Positions 9,801-16,324 of a stretch of DNA of 47,225 nt are shown one piece after another (the stretch's first letter is position 1; the number at the start of each line of letters is the position of its first letter). Where the stretch lies: IMG/VR virus record IMGVR_UViG_3300014489_000002, positions 1 to 47,225 of that record, one strand, 5' to 3'. The position numbers and the translations under genes were made by a program. The notes beneath the pieces are model-generated. The model was not told the origin of the DNA. It worked only from the letters and a program-made list of their open reading frames with translations, and made no database searches. The DNA comes from a virus.

Positions 9801-10232
9801 CGACTGATCGCGCAGCAGACCCGCGATATCCGTCAGCACCCGGTCATGAAAGGTGAGTGTCTTGTCAATGGGCTTTTCAACCCAGGTCTTGATATTGCCA
9901 GCGGCCTCGTTGATGACGGCGTCGCGTTGATCAGCCGCGCTGATGCGTGAATCCATCTTCTTGGATATGTCGCCCGAGAAGGTGACGATCCGGAGGGTGT
10001 CGCCGGCGACCAGAGGCAGGTTCCCCAGCATCGCCAACAGCGCTTCGCCAGCGGACCTTGGTACGTCGCTTGGTTGCTTCAGCTTACTGAAAAATCCGCT
10101 CTCCTGTAGATAGATGTGCAAATCCATCGGTGTCGTACGACTCTGTGCCATCACGATCCTGGGCAGCAACAACATCCCAGCCAGCAGCAGCGCCGGGACT
10201 ATGAAACCAATTGTGATCCGCTGGAATCGCAT
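6831..10232 (-). CDS. Membrane-anchored vWA-like protein, partner of the tubulin-like protein
   Basis: The protein has 1133 residues with the ATG at 10232, chosen because GAGGGAAG lies about 6 bases upstream; a GTG four codons earlier is less likely. A signal peptide or anchor is visible at residues 1-30 (FIVPALLLAGMLLLP, then VMAQ). Next comes a vWA-like fold: MDLHIYLQ strand, TLRIVTFSG, and RLFIIVSDMVDNF at about 165-180. The MIDAS DxSxS motif is not present, so metal binding is doubtful. A very long, presumably periplasmic, beta-rich region follows. Four hydrophobic segments end the protein, at about 945-965, 1008-1029, 1040-1056 and 1090-1112. It therefore likely spans the inner membrane, and the cytosolic parts could meet the tubulin-like partner. 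It is driven by the sigma-54 promoter just upstream. The vWA call rests on strand pattern and is moderate. Confidence 0.7.
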   Translation of the reverse strand: MRFQRITIGFIVPALLLAGMLLLPRIVMAQSRTTPMDLHIYLQESGFFSKLKQPSDVPRSAGEALLAMLGNLPLVAGDTLRIVTFSGDISKKMDSRISAADQRDAVINEAAGNIKTWVEKPIDKTLTFHDRVLTDIAGLLRDQSPADTAPRIRLFIIVSDMVDNFKDPRDAMEMRSVTQQNFRAKIAGSTETAQINAFWLSHFGEGFPKSAIVLLRQTQASSVPPPAGALKDIYDKLLGGDLKNWGVVDVPIGPGGTATLATQVPELVNWLARLPEAGFTVERLAINYDQNAGGWGLELGIRAIASGPARARHIEQILIGLSGGGAVPVYNQPTDLNVGQAPFEKRLSIDYIRIQQLWLGNYQGASNRLFLAPNRTELGNPILPRQLFDPIEPLEVFAAKLMPRETADVAPAGSKADLLQLSVRQTLLTPRPIGSLMLIAEGTVGTSPVRDTALLAVNQLRRLGTSELYELPPSEAGDPNTRRRELTFVLPDRFLITAREIGARRIQWVLRDQPNPDDTEHMAHGVFDLPPSRIAVDRAVLAIGKDATAVIRFRRAGKNSNAVPPARVRLYINQNDAPLIEGKTQSQDGFLEGVVPRVDQDSVPVPPETEIPITPPGRDFVSADWNRLVIVPTLWMQLFDPGGAPMLPEPVKVEVPPLARVDIQRIEQGKTPDQIRILLLPTVLRGAPTEIAISQLATLAESSGPALGGKVWLKDIQVDPGATRTDPNEARPARFFHYVPVKGSANPTPDEFEARLPIPFVESDTMEPASATGSRILALVALTGAESERGQLDLPRGALGARGSATLINAEMSLELKSLWPQLLPFANPHMVEFAISANFDPAIRLWPQNDPPMFAWSEDIVTSGGIHMLQNKQPDKAPPETLGRLRRLVIVSAPRTVANDLFLERLKDAQLTVKASVQHPFADPQTPFWIESRQNIADIKRLPLKLNFLFGVLAIVSLFPALTLVRHGGTIWGTISHDNRRAKRRLKWLGSQGLAGSRARTAWLSLINEWFTVLTLIIAMIQVGIAISDYFSDQDLSAQYLQISTFIFLLACAVHARRFLLGPIRPEGAPDDRVSVDHEAFDQRWTWFRQTVATLLVIWFVLILFLWALFGHSIAWERWLPFSSQVMMVLGA

Positions 10233-10259
10233 CACTTCCCTCACATTCGGAACACTTGG

Positions 10260-10275
10260 TGCAAACCGAATGCCA
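10260..10275 (-). promoter_or_regulatory. Sigma-54 (-24/-12) promoter of the vWA-tubulin operon
   Basis: Read on the minus strand the site is TGGCATTCGGTTTGCA. It has the invariant GG (-25/-24) and GC (-13/-12) exactly 10 bases apart, and it matches the consensus TGGCAY-N5-TTGCA. It predicts a start near 10249, leaving a leader of about 17 bases that carries the GAGGG ribosome site in front of ATG 10232. A sigma-54 activator gene lies immediately upstream in the same orientation. Confidence 0.85.
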
Positions 10276-10323
10276 AAAGCAGGAAGTCACCGAATCAACG
10301 GATTATGGCTCGTTCTCATAACG

Positions 10324-10352
10324 GGATTGTGTCCGTTCAGCGGACATGATCC
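10324..10352. promoter_or_regulatory. Upstream activator dyad (candidate enhancer for the sigma-54 activator)
   Basis: This is a 29-bp imperfect palindrome. The inner arms TGTCCG and CGGACA are separated by TTCAG, and the outer arms GGAT and ATCC are separated from them by two unpaired bases on each side. Ten of twelve arm positions pair. The centre, near 10338, is about 89 bp upstream of the predicted sigma-54 start, which is a usual enhancer distance. The neighbouring activator ends in a Fis-type HTH expected to bind such a dyad as a dimer. Confidence 0.7.
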
Positions 10353-10417
10353 ATGATGTTACAGAAACGCCGACGCCGCCTGCCGTCAGGGCGCCGTGCC
10401 TGGTTCGGCCCCTTACT

Positions 10418-11407
10418 TCAGGGGCGCCAGTTCCGCCTTTCGATCATGCGGTAAAGCGTGGGACGCGAGCAGTGCAAGATCCGGGCTGCCTTCGCTATGT
10501 TGAAGCCTGTCAGGCGCAGTGCGGCGAGTCCCCGTTCTTCCGCCGCAGCCTCGACGGTCATCGCGTTGCTACCGCTGGTCAAAGTAAGCTCCGGGCAAAC
10601 CTCTTCAATGGCCTCAAGGATGTCGTCAATCCCGAGTACGGCATGCCGTGGGGAGACCCGAAGCGCAGCGTTTGCGACCACGGCACGCAGTTGGCGAATG
10701 TTCTCCGGCCAATCGAAACTGATCAGCAGATCGAGTGCATCCTGGCGAAACAAAGCCTGCCCGCCCTCCACTGCCTCTAATTGCAAAAAGTATGCCGCCA
10801 GGCTGCGGATCGCATCAGGGGAACGCCGCAACGGCGTCAGGCGTAGACGCCATTGACGCAGCCTGGCACGCAAGTCCGGCAAGAACCGTCCAGAGGCCGC
10901 GAGCTTGTCGAGGTCCTTGTTCGACGTCGCCACGATCCGAACATCGGCGGCACGCTCCTGAACCTCGCCTAGCGGCGTGAACCGGCCATCGTCGAGGAAC
11001 CGGAGTAGCGCGGCCTGTATTTCCAAGGACAGATAGTCCACATCGTCGAGGATCAGCGTTCCGCCACTTGCCTGTTCCAGCATTCCGACACGAGCGGCAA
11101 GCGCGCCGGTGAACGCTCCTCGAACATGGCCAAAAAGCGCCGAGGGACCCGTTCCGGTGTCGATCTCGCCACATCCGCGTTTTACGAGCGGGCCAGTCGC
11201 GCGCGGCGAATGCTGATGGATCCATCTGGCCAGCACTGTCTTGCCTGTTCCGGTCTCTCCCTCGATGAGGACCGGGGCCGGTTTGGCCGCGATCAGACCC
11301 GCGCGCCGCAATATCTCGGCGCCAGCGACTAGATTCAGGAATGGCGGATCGCTGTCACGCTCATTCGTGAAAGGTACTGGGTGGTTGTCAGCGATTGTGA
11401 GGCCCAT
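10418..11407 (-). CDS. Sigma-54-dependent transcriptional activator lacking an N-terminal sensor domain
   Basis: The protein has 329 residues. ATG 11407 is preceded by AAGGAA at 8-base spacing; a longer TTG-start reading adds 20 residues. It has a complete AAA+ core: Walker A GETGTGKT (residues 50-57), the sigma-54 contact loop GAFTGA (97-102), Walker [14 protein letters not shown], the R-rich [11 protein letters not shown] and the [11 protein letters not shown] sensor-II motif. A C-terminal Fis-type HTH ends it ([23 protein letters not shown]). Only about 30 residues precede the core, so there is no receiver, GAF or PAS domain. PspF and HrpS have this build and are controlled by a partner protein. 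Here the target is almost certainly the adjacent vWA-tubulin promoter. How it is held off or switched on is not visible; a cassette protein is an obvious candidate. Confidence 0.9.
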   Translation of the reverse strand: MGLTIADNHPVPFTNERDSDPPFLNLVAGAEILRRAGLIAAKPAPVLIEGETGTGKTVLARWIHQHSPRATGPLVKRGCGEIDTGTGPSALFGHVRGAFTGALAARVGMLEQASGGTLILDDVDYLSLEIQAALLRFLDDGRFTPLGEVQERAADVRIVATSNKDLDKLAASGRFLPDLRARLRQWRLRLTPLRRSPDAIRSLAAYFLQLEAVEGGQALFRQDALDLLISFDWPENIRQLRAVVANAALRVSPRHAVLGIDDILEAIEEVCPELTLTSGSNAMTVEAAAEERGLAALRLTGFNIAKAARILHCSRPTLYRMIERRNWRP

Positions 11408-11471
11408 GATGGGCGTTCCTTGGCCGGCGGGAGAGAACATTATTGCAGCAAAACTATCGCACGTCAATGGT

Positions 11472-11493
11472 ACCCGGTGGCTACCCGGTGGCT
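11472..11493. repeat. Perfect 11-bp tandem duplication upstream of the activator gene
   Basis: ACCCGGTGGCT occurs twice head to tail, about 65 bp upstream of the activator's preferred start. It could be a binding site in the activator's own promoter region or a simple slippage product. No -24/-12 element is seen here, so autoregulation through sigma-54 is not supported. Confidence 0.6.
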
Positions 11494-11634
11494 ACTATTC
11501 GACTATCAGGGCGACTAACGCGAAAATCGCAATAATTGACCAAATGTCACGCGGCGTCGCCGCAGATATCGGCGCGCGATGGTCGGGGCGAACAGCGTCT
11601 CATGGCTACACGATTTAGGCGAGAGAGGAACCAG

Positions 11635-11919
11635 ATGACACGGGACGCTTGGGGCAGAGCATGCAAGCGCCGGAACAGCCTGACGAAAGCGGACCCACGA
11701 CCATCTCTTGCTTTTCACGAGCGGGATTTGCTGGAGATGAGTGATGACATCGGCGTGTCAGCGGCGCATTTTCTGGACGAACGACAAAATTGTGAGTTGA
11801 TGTCGAAAATAGTAAACCCCATTTTCGTTACATTGGGAAGACGGAATGGTGTTCGTGTACGGGCAACAGACGCCCGGTTTGGATCGGTTCTGAAATTTCC
11901 GGTGGGGCCAGTCGCGTGA
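11635..11919 (+). CDS. Small hypothetical protein
   Basis: This is a 94-residue frame with ATG 11635 preceded by GAGAGGAAC, a reasonable ribosome site. It lies alone on the plus strand between the cargo cassette and the minus-strand phage regulators. I recognise no family. The middle stretch ERDLLEMSDDIGVSAAHF vaguely resembles the 'LRDIG' region of small alphaproteobacterial proteins (DUF1127 or DUF6455 types), but this is too weak to assign. The N-terminus is basic. It could be chance: the region is transitional in composition and there is no operon partner. Confidence 0.35.
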   Translation: MTRDAWGRACKRRNSLTKADPRPSLAFHERDLLEMSDDIGVSAAHFLDERQNCELMSKIVNPIFVTLGRRNGVRVRATDARFGSVLKFPVGPVA

Positions 11920-11925
11920 CGGAGA

Positions 11926-12354
11926 TTAGGCCTCCGCAGCCTGACTGGTGTCGTTCGCCCAGTCCACCCGATATTCGTGGCCGAGCCGGATGATGGCGTC
12001 CATCGCCCGCCCGATCATGGCGTGATACGCTAGCCGGGGCATCCGTGACTCCGCGTGGTCTGATCCGGCATAGGCTTCGTCGGTCCGGTAGCGGATCAGC
12101 GGCACCGTGACGGTCACGTTCTTCTCGGACAGCGGCAGGACGATCGCCGAGACCTGTTCCCGGATCAGCGCGTCCAGGTCCAGCAGCGCGCGGGCGGCGG
12201 CGTCCGGGATGCTTCGCGTTCCGCCTTCCCAGTTCTGGACGGCGCGCAGCGTGCAGTGCAGGTAAAGCCCGGTCTCATGCTGTGTCAGGCCGCACGCCTC
12301 CCGCAGCGTGATGAACCCCGCCGGGGTCACCACTCCGGTCGATCGCTTGCTCAT
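11926..12354 (-). CDS. XRE-type helix-turn-helix regulator
   Basis: The protein has 142 residues. ATG 12354 gives MSKRSTG; a longer in-frame reading upstream is a shadow of the neighbouring gene. An HTH lies near the N-terminus: FITLREACGLTQHETGLYLHCTLRAVQNWEGG, read in segments, has the Gln-containing turn and the 'RAVQNWE' recognition helix of the XRE family. The C-terminal half (VPLIRYRTDEAYAG, MIGRAMDAIIRLGHEY) is not recognised. The start overlaps the 3' end of the preceding HTH gene by about 80 bases. The pair resembles the two small DNA-binding regulators at the immunity or early-control region of temperate phages; a repressor role is inferred. Confidence 0.6.
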   Translation of the reverse strand: MSKRSTGVVTPAGFITLREACGLTQHETGLYLHCTLRAVQNWEGGTRSIPDAAARALLDLDALIREQVSAIVLPLSEKNVTVTVPLIRYRTDEAYAGSDHAESRMPRLAYHAMIGRAMDAIIRLGHEYRVDWANDTSQAAEA

Positions 12355-12586
12355 GACGCGCTCCTGGCCCGAGGTCTTTGGGAAACGGGTTGGCCCGGTG
12401 CAACGCGGCGAGCAGCCGGATGTGATCGGCGATCGGCGGTGGCACGCGCCGCTCGCCCGAGAACCATCGGTTGACGGTGTGCTCTCTGATCCCGCTGGCG
12501 CGAGAGAGGGCGGTCGCACCCCAGGACAGGTCCGCGCAGCACGTGGCCAGTTCCTCGGGCGTCATGTAGTTCACCGGGGCGTTCAT
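12275..12586 (-). CDS. Small helix-turn-helix regulator (Cro/CI-like)
   Basis: The protein has 103 residues. Its first 75 carry a clear HTH, with ELATCCADLSWGATALSR, GIREHTVNRWFSGERRVPPP and ADHIRLLAALHRANP. This is the common alphaproteobacterial phage layout 'W-x2-ALA-x-GV-x2-RTV-x-RW-x-GER-x-VPPP'. The last ~27 residues, overlapping the next gene, look like out-of-frame sequence, so the true C-terminus may be poorly conserved. An 80-base overlap between two phage regulators is unusual but possible. The likely role is an early or lysogeny regulator. Confidence 0.6.
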   Translation of the reverse strand: MNAPVNYMTPEELATCCADLSWGATALSRASGIREHTVNRWFSGERRVPPPIADHIRLLAALHRANPFPKDLGPGARHEQAIDRSGDPGGVHHAAGGVRPDTA

Positions 12587-12650
12587 CGCGGGCCTGACTG
12601 GGTTTTGGGCGGAAAATATAGCACGTCATTGAGGAATTTCTTTCGATAAA

Positions 12651-12905
12651 TCAAGCGAACAGGTCGGGCTCCCGTGCGGCGCGAGCCGGAGCGGGGGTGG
12701 GCCTCGGCGGGGGCGGCGCATCGGTCAGGACAAAGCCGAACGCCTTGGCCAGGTCGTGGCGCTGGATGTGGGTTTTCAACCCCAGCGTCAGCGGGAAGAC
12801 GCGGGTGGTGCACGGCTGCCCGGCCTCAGCGCCGCACAGGTAGCACGCCACGGCGAGGCCAATCGCGTCCATGGCCTCGCCTTTGCCGGTCCAGATGACG
12901 GACAT
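12651..12905 (-). CDS. Small zinc-binding phage protein
   Basis: The protein has 84 residues from ATG 12905. It shows the pattern CYLCGAEAGQPCTTR followed by HIQRHDLA, i.e. CxxC-x5-C with His residues downstream: a single zinc site common in small phage and actinophage proteins that begin 'CPxCGAxPGxPC'. The C-terminus is a Pro-rich tail ending EPDLFA. It belongs to the minus-strand run of small early genes; 6 bases separate it from the preceding gene's stop. The function is unknown; a nucleic-acid-binding accessory role would fit the zinc knuckle. Confidence 0.65.
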   Translation of the reverse strand: MSVIWTGKGEAMDAIGLAVACYLCGAEAGQPCTTRVFPLTLGLKTHIQRHDLAKAFGFVLTDAPPPPRPTPAPARAAREPDLFA

Positions 12906-12911
12906 GGTCCG

Positions 12912-13262
12912 TTACCCCGTTGGCAGGCGTTCGCGGATCCAGTCCGCCATGCCTTTGAGCACCGTGATGGCGTTTCCGGTCCGGCCCGCTTCCAGGTGGT
13001 CCAGCGCATCGCTCACATCGGCGTTGAAGTCTTCGAGCGTCATGGTCTCGATCGTGGTGCCGGGCCTGGCGACGTAAGCGAGGGTTTCGCACTCCGGGCA
13101 GCGCCCAGCCGGGCTGGGATCGCCCGGCGTCAGGCTGCAACTCTCGATCTCGCGCAGGGCCGAGAATGGCCCAGCCCAGCCGCAATCGTCGCACTTGCAC
13201 GGGGTGGCCGGGCCGGGCGCGTCGATCTCAACCACGTAGTCGTACGATGGGTATTCGGTCAT
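12912..13262 (-). CDS. Zinc-ribbon phage protein, unknown function
   Basis: The protein has 116 residues from ATG 13262 (MTEYPSYDYV). It contains a two-pair zinc ribbon: CKCDDCGWAGPF near residue 22 and GRCPECETLAY about 25 residues later. The C-terminal half is helical (DFNADVSDALDHLEAG, VLKGMADWIRERLP). The start lies 2 bases from the end of the upstream gene, so the two are co-translated. Many alphaproteobacterial phages carry such a ribbon protein in this early cluster. No specific role is known to me. Confidence 0.6.
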   Translation of the reverse strand: MTEYPSYDYVVEIDAPGPATPCKCDDCGWAGPFSALREIESCSLTPGDPSPAGRCPECETLAYVARPGTTIETMTLEDFNADVSDALDHLEAGRTGNAITVLKGMADWIRERLPTG

Positions 13263-13264
13263 TG

Positions 13265-13537
13265 TCAGTGTCCTGGTTTCAGCGTGTAGCCGAGCGTGAC
13301 GGTCTGGCCGGCGGTCGTGACCTGGTATTGCTCGCCGCGCCGGGCCTGGAGGCGGGCGGCGTCGGGCTCGATCACGGCCCTCAGATCGGGCGGACATTCG
13401 GGCTCGACCGCCAGCGTGAGCGTGTCGAACGGCAGGAAGGCAAGGCGCTTGTAATCGCCGTCCGGGTGGGGCGGTTTCCGGTCGGCCCAAACGAAGCCGG
13501 CCGGGAATACGCCACAGAAGATGCGGGGTTCGCACAT
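13265..13537 (-). CDS. Conserved-looking small phage protein
   Basis: The protein has 90 residues, starting MCEPRIFCGVFPAGFVWAD. I do not recognise a family. It has a short N-terminal beta-rich segment, a middle LAFLPFDTLTLAVEPECPP and a C-terminal GQTVTLGYTLKPG. It is packed 2-3 bases from both neighbours in the minus-strand early cluster, which supports it being a real gene. The codon pattern resembles its neighbours. Confidence 0.5.
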   Translation of the reverse strand: MCEPRIFCGVFPAGFVWADRKPPHPDGDYKRLAFLPFDTLTLAVEPECPPDLRAVIEPDAARLQARRGEQYQVTTAGQTVTLGYTLKPGH

Positions 13538-13540
13538 GGC

Positions 13541-13834
13541 TCAGCGTTCCCCCGGCAGCATCAGGACCATGCCGACGTCCGGGCCCCCGTCTTCAACGTA
13601 CAGCTTGATCCCCTGCGACAATGGGAAGTCGGAGTACTCGATCTGTTGCGTGATCAGCGGCGGACTCTCGAAGTTGCCGTCGTCGGCGGTCGCGACCCAT
13701 GCCTGATGTGTCTCCGTCCAGTCCGGCGCCCGCTCCAGCGTCCAGACCTGGAATGGTTGGTCGAGCAGCGGCGCGCGGCCCTGGTAACTGGCGACAAGAT
13801 CGACCAGCCAGTATGCGTCACACATCTCCCGCAT
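13541..13834 (-). CDS. DUF6876-like phage protein, N-terminus displaced
   Basis: The 97 residues from ATG 13834 include CDAYWLVDLVASYQ, then FQVWTLER, a DDGN motif and IEYSDFPL. This order (yWLiD, Q, W-L, DGN, yTDFPL) is that of DUF6876 proteins, which are common in phages and plasmids and have no known function. The family usually has about 30 more N-terminal residues; these are encoded in the same frame up to 13924 (AQYNGTDHYIRHF, NRLIFTDGIDV), but no ATG, GTG or TTG precedes them. See the entry for 13835-14039. Confidence 0.6.
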   Translation of the reverse strand: MREMCDAYWLVDLVASYQGRAPLLDQPFQVWTLERAPDWTETHQAWVATADDGNFESPPLITQQIEYSDFPLSQGIKLYVEDGGPDVGMVLMLPGER

Positions 13835-14039
13835 GACGTCGATGCCGTCGGTGAAGATCAGCCGATTGGTGAAGTGCCTGATATAATGATCGGTGCCGTT
13901 GTACTGGGCCAGCGCGGCGAGGATTTATTTCCGCCTCCGCCGGCCTGACGCGAGCGGCCCGCGTGGCGGGCGCGGGCGCCGGGATCGGCGCGAGGCTGGT
14001 CTCGGGGCAGGGTGGGCCAAAAATCGAAACGAAGGGCAT
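13835..14039 (-). pseudogene. Likely frameshifted N-terminal part of the DUF6876-like gene
   Basis: An ATG at 14039 overlaps the stop of the upstream gene (TGATG) and opens MPFVSIFGPPCPETS, then a Pro/Ala linker and RPAEAEI. At about 13920-13930 the family-like sequence (LAALAQYNGTDHY) continues in another frame. The bases there on the minus strand are GAAATAAATCC. Skipping one base would join the two parts into one protein of about 165 residues. This could be a one-base mutation, an assembly error or a +1 frameshift. A non-standard CTG or ATC start for the shorter product is the alternative. Confidence 0.45.
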
Positions 14040-14716
14040 CACACCGTCTCCAGGTCAGAGGTATCCATCTCGCCGTCGGGCGAAGGCTCCATCTCGAACT
14101 CGTCCTTCACCGGTTCGTGGTCACGTTCGGCGTATTCCGGATGCAGCCGGGCATACCAGTCAGGCGCGGCCCGCTTCATGTGCCATTCGTGCACGTCGTC
14201 GTTGGGCTCCAGCGCGCCGAGTTCGACGTATTCCGGGCCATTGGGCAGCACTTCGCCCGGCCAGAACCGCGCCCTGGGGAAGGCCACGTCGCGCGGGCTG
14301 CGCACCGTCTTGCCGCAGGGCAGCGAGCAACTGACCCACGACGCTGGCAGGCGGGCGCAGAGCCTGGCTTCTGGCGACAAATCCCAGCGCTCGCCGTACG
14401 CCTCGCGCGCCAGCATCCGAGCGGCGGTGAAGGCGGGCATGAAATCGGCGAACCCGGAATAGGACTTCGATTGCGTGATGCGCAGCGGCTTCGCGGCCCG
14501 CTCGGCGATCTTGAAGGCCCCTGCCAGCGCGCGCTGGTCAGCCCGAGACAAAGCCGTGATGCTGACCAGCACGGTTGCCAGGGCCTCGGACGCGCCGGCG
14601 TAAGAGGCTGGCACGACGGGCGAGGAACGCGCGGCGCGGCCCTCGACCACGGTTACGGTGTCCATGCCGAACATCATCGGCTGGCGGATCACGATGGCGG
14701 ATTGCAGGCTGGTCAT
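14039..14716 (-). CDS. Phage protein of unknown function
   Basis: The protein has 225 residues from ATG 14716, which overlaps the previous stop (ATGA). A longer upstream reading is the shadow of that gene. The N-terminal ~115 residues are beta/alpha with VIRQPMMFGMDTVTVVEG and a helical AERAAKPLRITQSKSYSGFADF. The C-terminal half has paired Cys (ARLCARLPASWVSCSLPCG) and an acidic tail (DEFEMEPSPDGEMDTSD). I do not recognise a family. It is in the early minus-strand cluster, coupled on both sides, so expression with the neighbours is near certain. Confidence 0.55.
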   Translation of the reverse strand: MTSLQSAIVIRQPMMFGMDTVTVVEGRAARSSPVVPASYAGASEALATVLVSITALSRADQRALAGAFKIAERAAKPLRITQSKSYSGFADFMPAFTAARMLAREAYGERWDLSPEARLCARLPASWVSCSLPCGKTVRSPRDVAFPRARFWPGEVLPNGPEYVELGALEPNDDVHEWHMKRAAPDWYARLHPEYAERDHEPVKDEFEMEPSPDGEMDTSDLETV

Positions 14717-15141
14717 ATCACGTCTCCGGGTTGGTCTTTGGCTGGGGGATGCAGGGTGCCGACGTACGGCAGTTCGTCGCCGGCGGTGATCGCGTCGCGT
14801 TGGGTGCGCCCGGTGGGCCGAATGACGGCATCGCCCAGAACGAGGCTGTTGGCCCCGCGGGGACGTTCGATGCAGACACTTTCGACGCCCAGGAACGCGA
14901 GAGCGCTTTCCGAGCGCCGCCACAGCGCGTCCATCATCTGGCGCTTGTTCCATTGCCCGTAGCAGAGCAGTGCGCGGGTACCGTCGCCCCGTACGATCTC
15001 GATCTCGTAAAGGGTGGCGCAATTGTGCAGGCGTTCCAGCCGGCGCAGTTGCTCGGGCGTGAAGGCGGCCGCAGGTTTGGGCGGGGCGTGGAGTGGCGCG
15101 GTGGTGTTGCCCCGCGCCGCCCAGGGTTTGAACAGATCCAT
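14713..15141 (-). CDS. Phage protein of unknown function
   Basis: The protein has 142 residues. ATG 15141 (MDLFKPWAARG) has GGAG 8 bases upstream and is preferred over an ATG 11 codons earlier. It contains LRRLERLHNCATLYEIEIVRGDG, LLCYGQWNKRQMMDALWRR and FLGVESVCIERP in a compact alpha/beta order. I know similar small phage proteins only as hypotheticals. It is coupled by an ATGA overlap to the next gene (14716-14039). Confidence 0.55.
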   Translation of the reverse strand: MDLFKPWAARGNTTAPLHAPPKPAAAFTPEQLRRLERLHNCATLYEIEIVRGDGTRALLCYGQWNKRQMMDALWRRSESALAFLGVESVCIERPRGANSLVLGDAVIRPTGRTQRDAITAGDELPYVGTLHPPAKDQPGDVI

Positions 15142-15206
15142 GTCCAAAACTCCGTTGCGGCCGGAGCGGGTCACGCTCCGGCCTTGGTTCAGAATTTATG
15201 GACGTT

Positions 15207-15470
15207 TCAGGGACGCGTTTTGGCCGCCACGATCAACGCGGCGATCCGCTCCTTCGCGGCCCGGCGATCGGCCTTCCTGGCGTCGATGTACCGTTGAATT
15301 TCAACGGTGGTGACGCATCCGGCGGTCGCGCCGCCCATGTCGGGAATGGCGCGCGCGAGGGTGTGATTGAAGGCCAGATCGTCTGCTGTCATGCAGCTTG
15401 CCGCGAACGACGGCGCACCGCCGAGCATCGACAGAGTCAGCGCGGCGGATAGGATTGTGGTGGTACGCAT
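15207..15470 (-). CDS. Small secreted or periplasmic protein
   Basis: The protein has 87 residues from ATG 15470. A clear signal peptide is visible: basic start, hydrophobic TILSAALTLSMLGGAP, and FAA-S near residue 24. The mature part has one Cys pair (ASCMTADD and TAGCVTTVEI) and a C-terminal basic helix. This is the first gene of the leftward early run as transcribed, with about 180 bases of divergent promoter region before the plus-strand ParB-like gene. Function unknown; lysogenic conversion or superinfection exclusion are possible but not shown. Confidence 0.55.
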   Translation of the reverse strand: MRTTTILSAALTLSMLGGAPSFAASCMTADDLAFNHTLARAIPDMGGATAGCVTTVEIQRYIDARKADRRAAKERIAALIVAAKTRP

Positions 15471-15649
15471 GGTGATGAACCCTTTCGGTTCAAATCAAGC
15501 ACATCGCCTGATTTGTTCGTATCTTACGCTCAAAGCCGAGGGAATGCAACAACTATTTTGCACATGATGGTGTGCCGAGCCCGAGAAATATTCCGATTTT
15601 CTGAACTATCCCCTTCCAATCCCGGACGGAATGTGCGTATCGGAGGGGT

Positions 15650-16324
15650 ATGGTAGGGAATCGTACGCGAGGGGCTCCGCAGGTGAAGCCAAAGGCGACC
15701 GCCCAGCGCCTGTTTCAGGTGTCATTCGCACCGATTGACGAACTCCACCCCGACCCGAAGAACGCTCGCACGCACAGCGAATCCCAGCTTGCGCTGCTGA
15801 AAAAGTCGCTGCGAGAGTGGGGTTGGTACGCGCCGATCGGCGTGGCCCGCGGGCTGGTGGTGTTCGGCAACGGCAGGCTGGAGGCCGCGAGGGGGCTCCG
15901 AGATGAGGGCGTGCATATTGACGGGACTCCGTCCCCGGATGAGGCGCCGATCGTCGATCTGTCGCATCTGAGCGCGGAACAGATCAAAGCCCTGTCGTTG
16001 GCCGACAACCGGCTGCCCGAACTGGCGGGCTGGGACAACTCGCTCCTGGCCGAGGCTCTGGGCGAACTGAACGCGGCGGCGTTCGACATTACCTCGATCG
16101 GCTTCTCCAACGCCGACCTCGCTTCGCTGACCGAGGCGTTCGACCCGGCCTCGATCATCGTGGTCCCGGTCACCCCGGTCGATGACCGCTTCTGGATTTC
16201 GATACGCGGTCCCCTTCGGTCTCAGGCCCCCGCGTTGCAGAAGCTGCGCGTGTTGATGGCGGAGATCGAAGGGGTCGTGGTGGAAAACGGCACCGTGACA
16301 GACGATGGCCCGGCGCGTCTCTAA
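15650..16324 (+). CDS. ParB/Srx-fold phage protein
   Basis: The protein has 224 residues. The N-terminal ParB nuclease-like fold shows IDELHPDPKNARTHSESQL, then LKKSLREWGWYAPIGV, VVFGNGRLEAARGL (the G-R/H-R box) and LSLADNRLPELAGWD. The C-terminal part continues FDITSIGFSNADLASL, typical of phage ParB-like proteins that precede a methyltransferase gene. Such proteins are often annotated as DNA modification co-factors. The start is uncertain: ATG 15650 has GGAGG only 3 bases away, whereas GTG 15683 has GAGGGG at good spacing. It overlaps the next gene by 20 bases. Confidence 0.75.
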   Translation: MVGNRTRGAPQVKPKATAQRLFQVSFAPIDELHPDPKNARTHSESQLALLKKSLREWGWYAPIGVARGLVVFGNGRLEAARGLRDEGVHIDGTPSPDEAPIVDLSHLSAEQIKALSLADNRLPELAGWDNSLLAEALGELNAAAFDITSIGFSNADLASLTEAFDPASIIVVPVTPVDDRFWISIRGPLRSQAPALQKLRVLMAEIEGVVVENGTVTDDGPARL

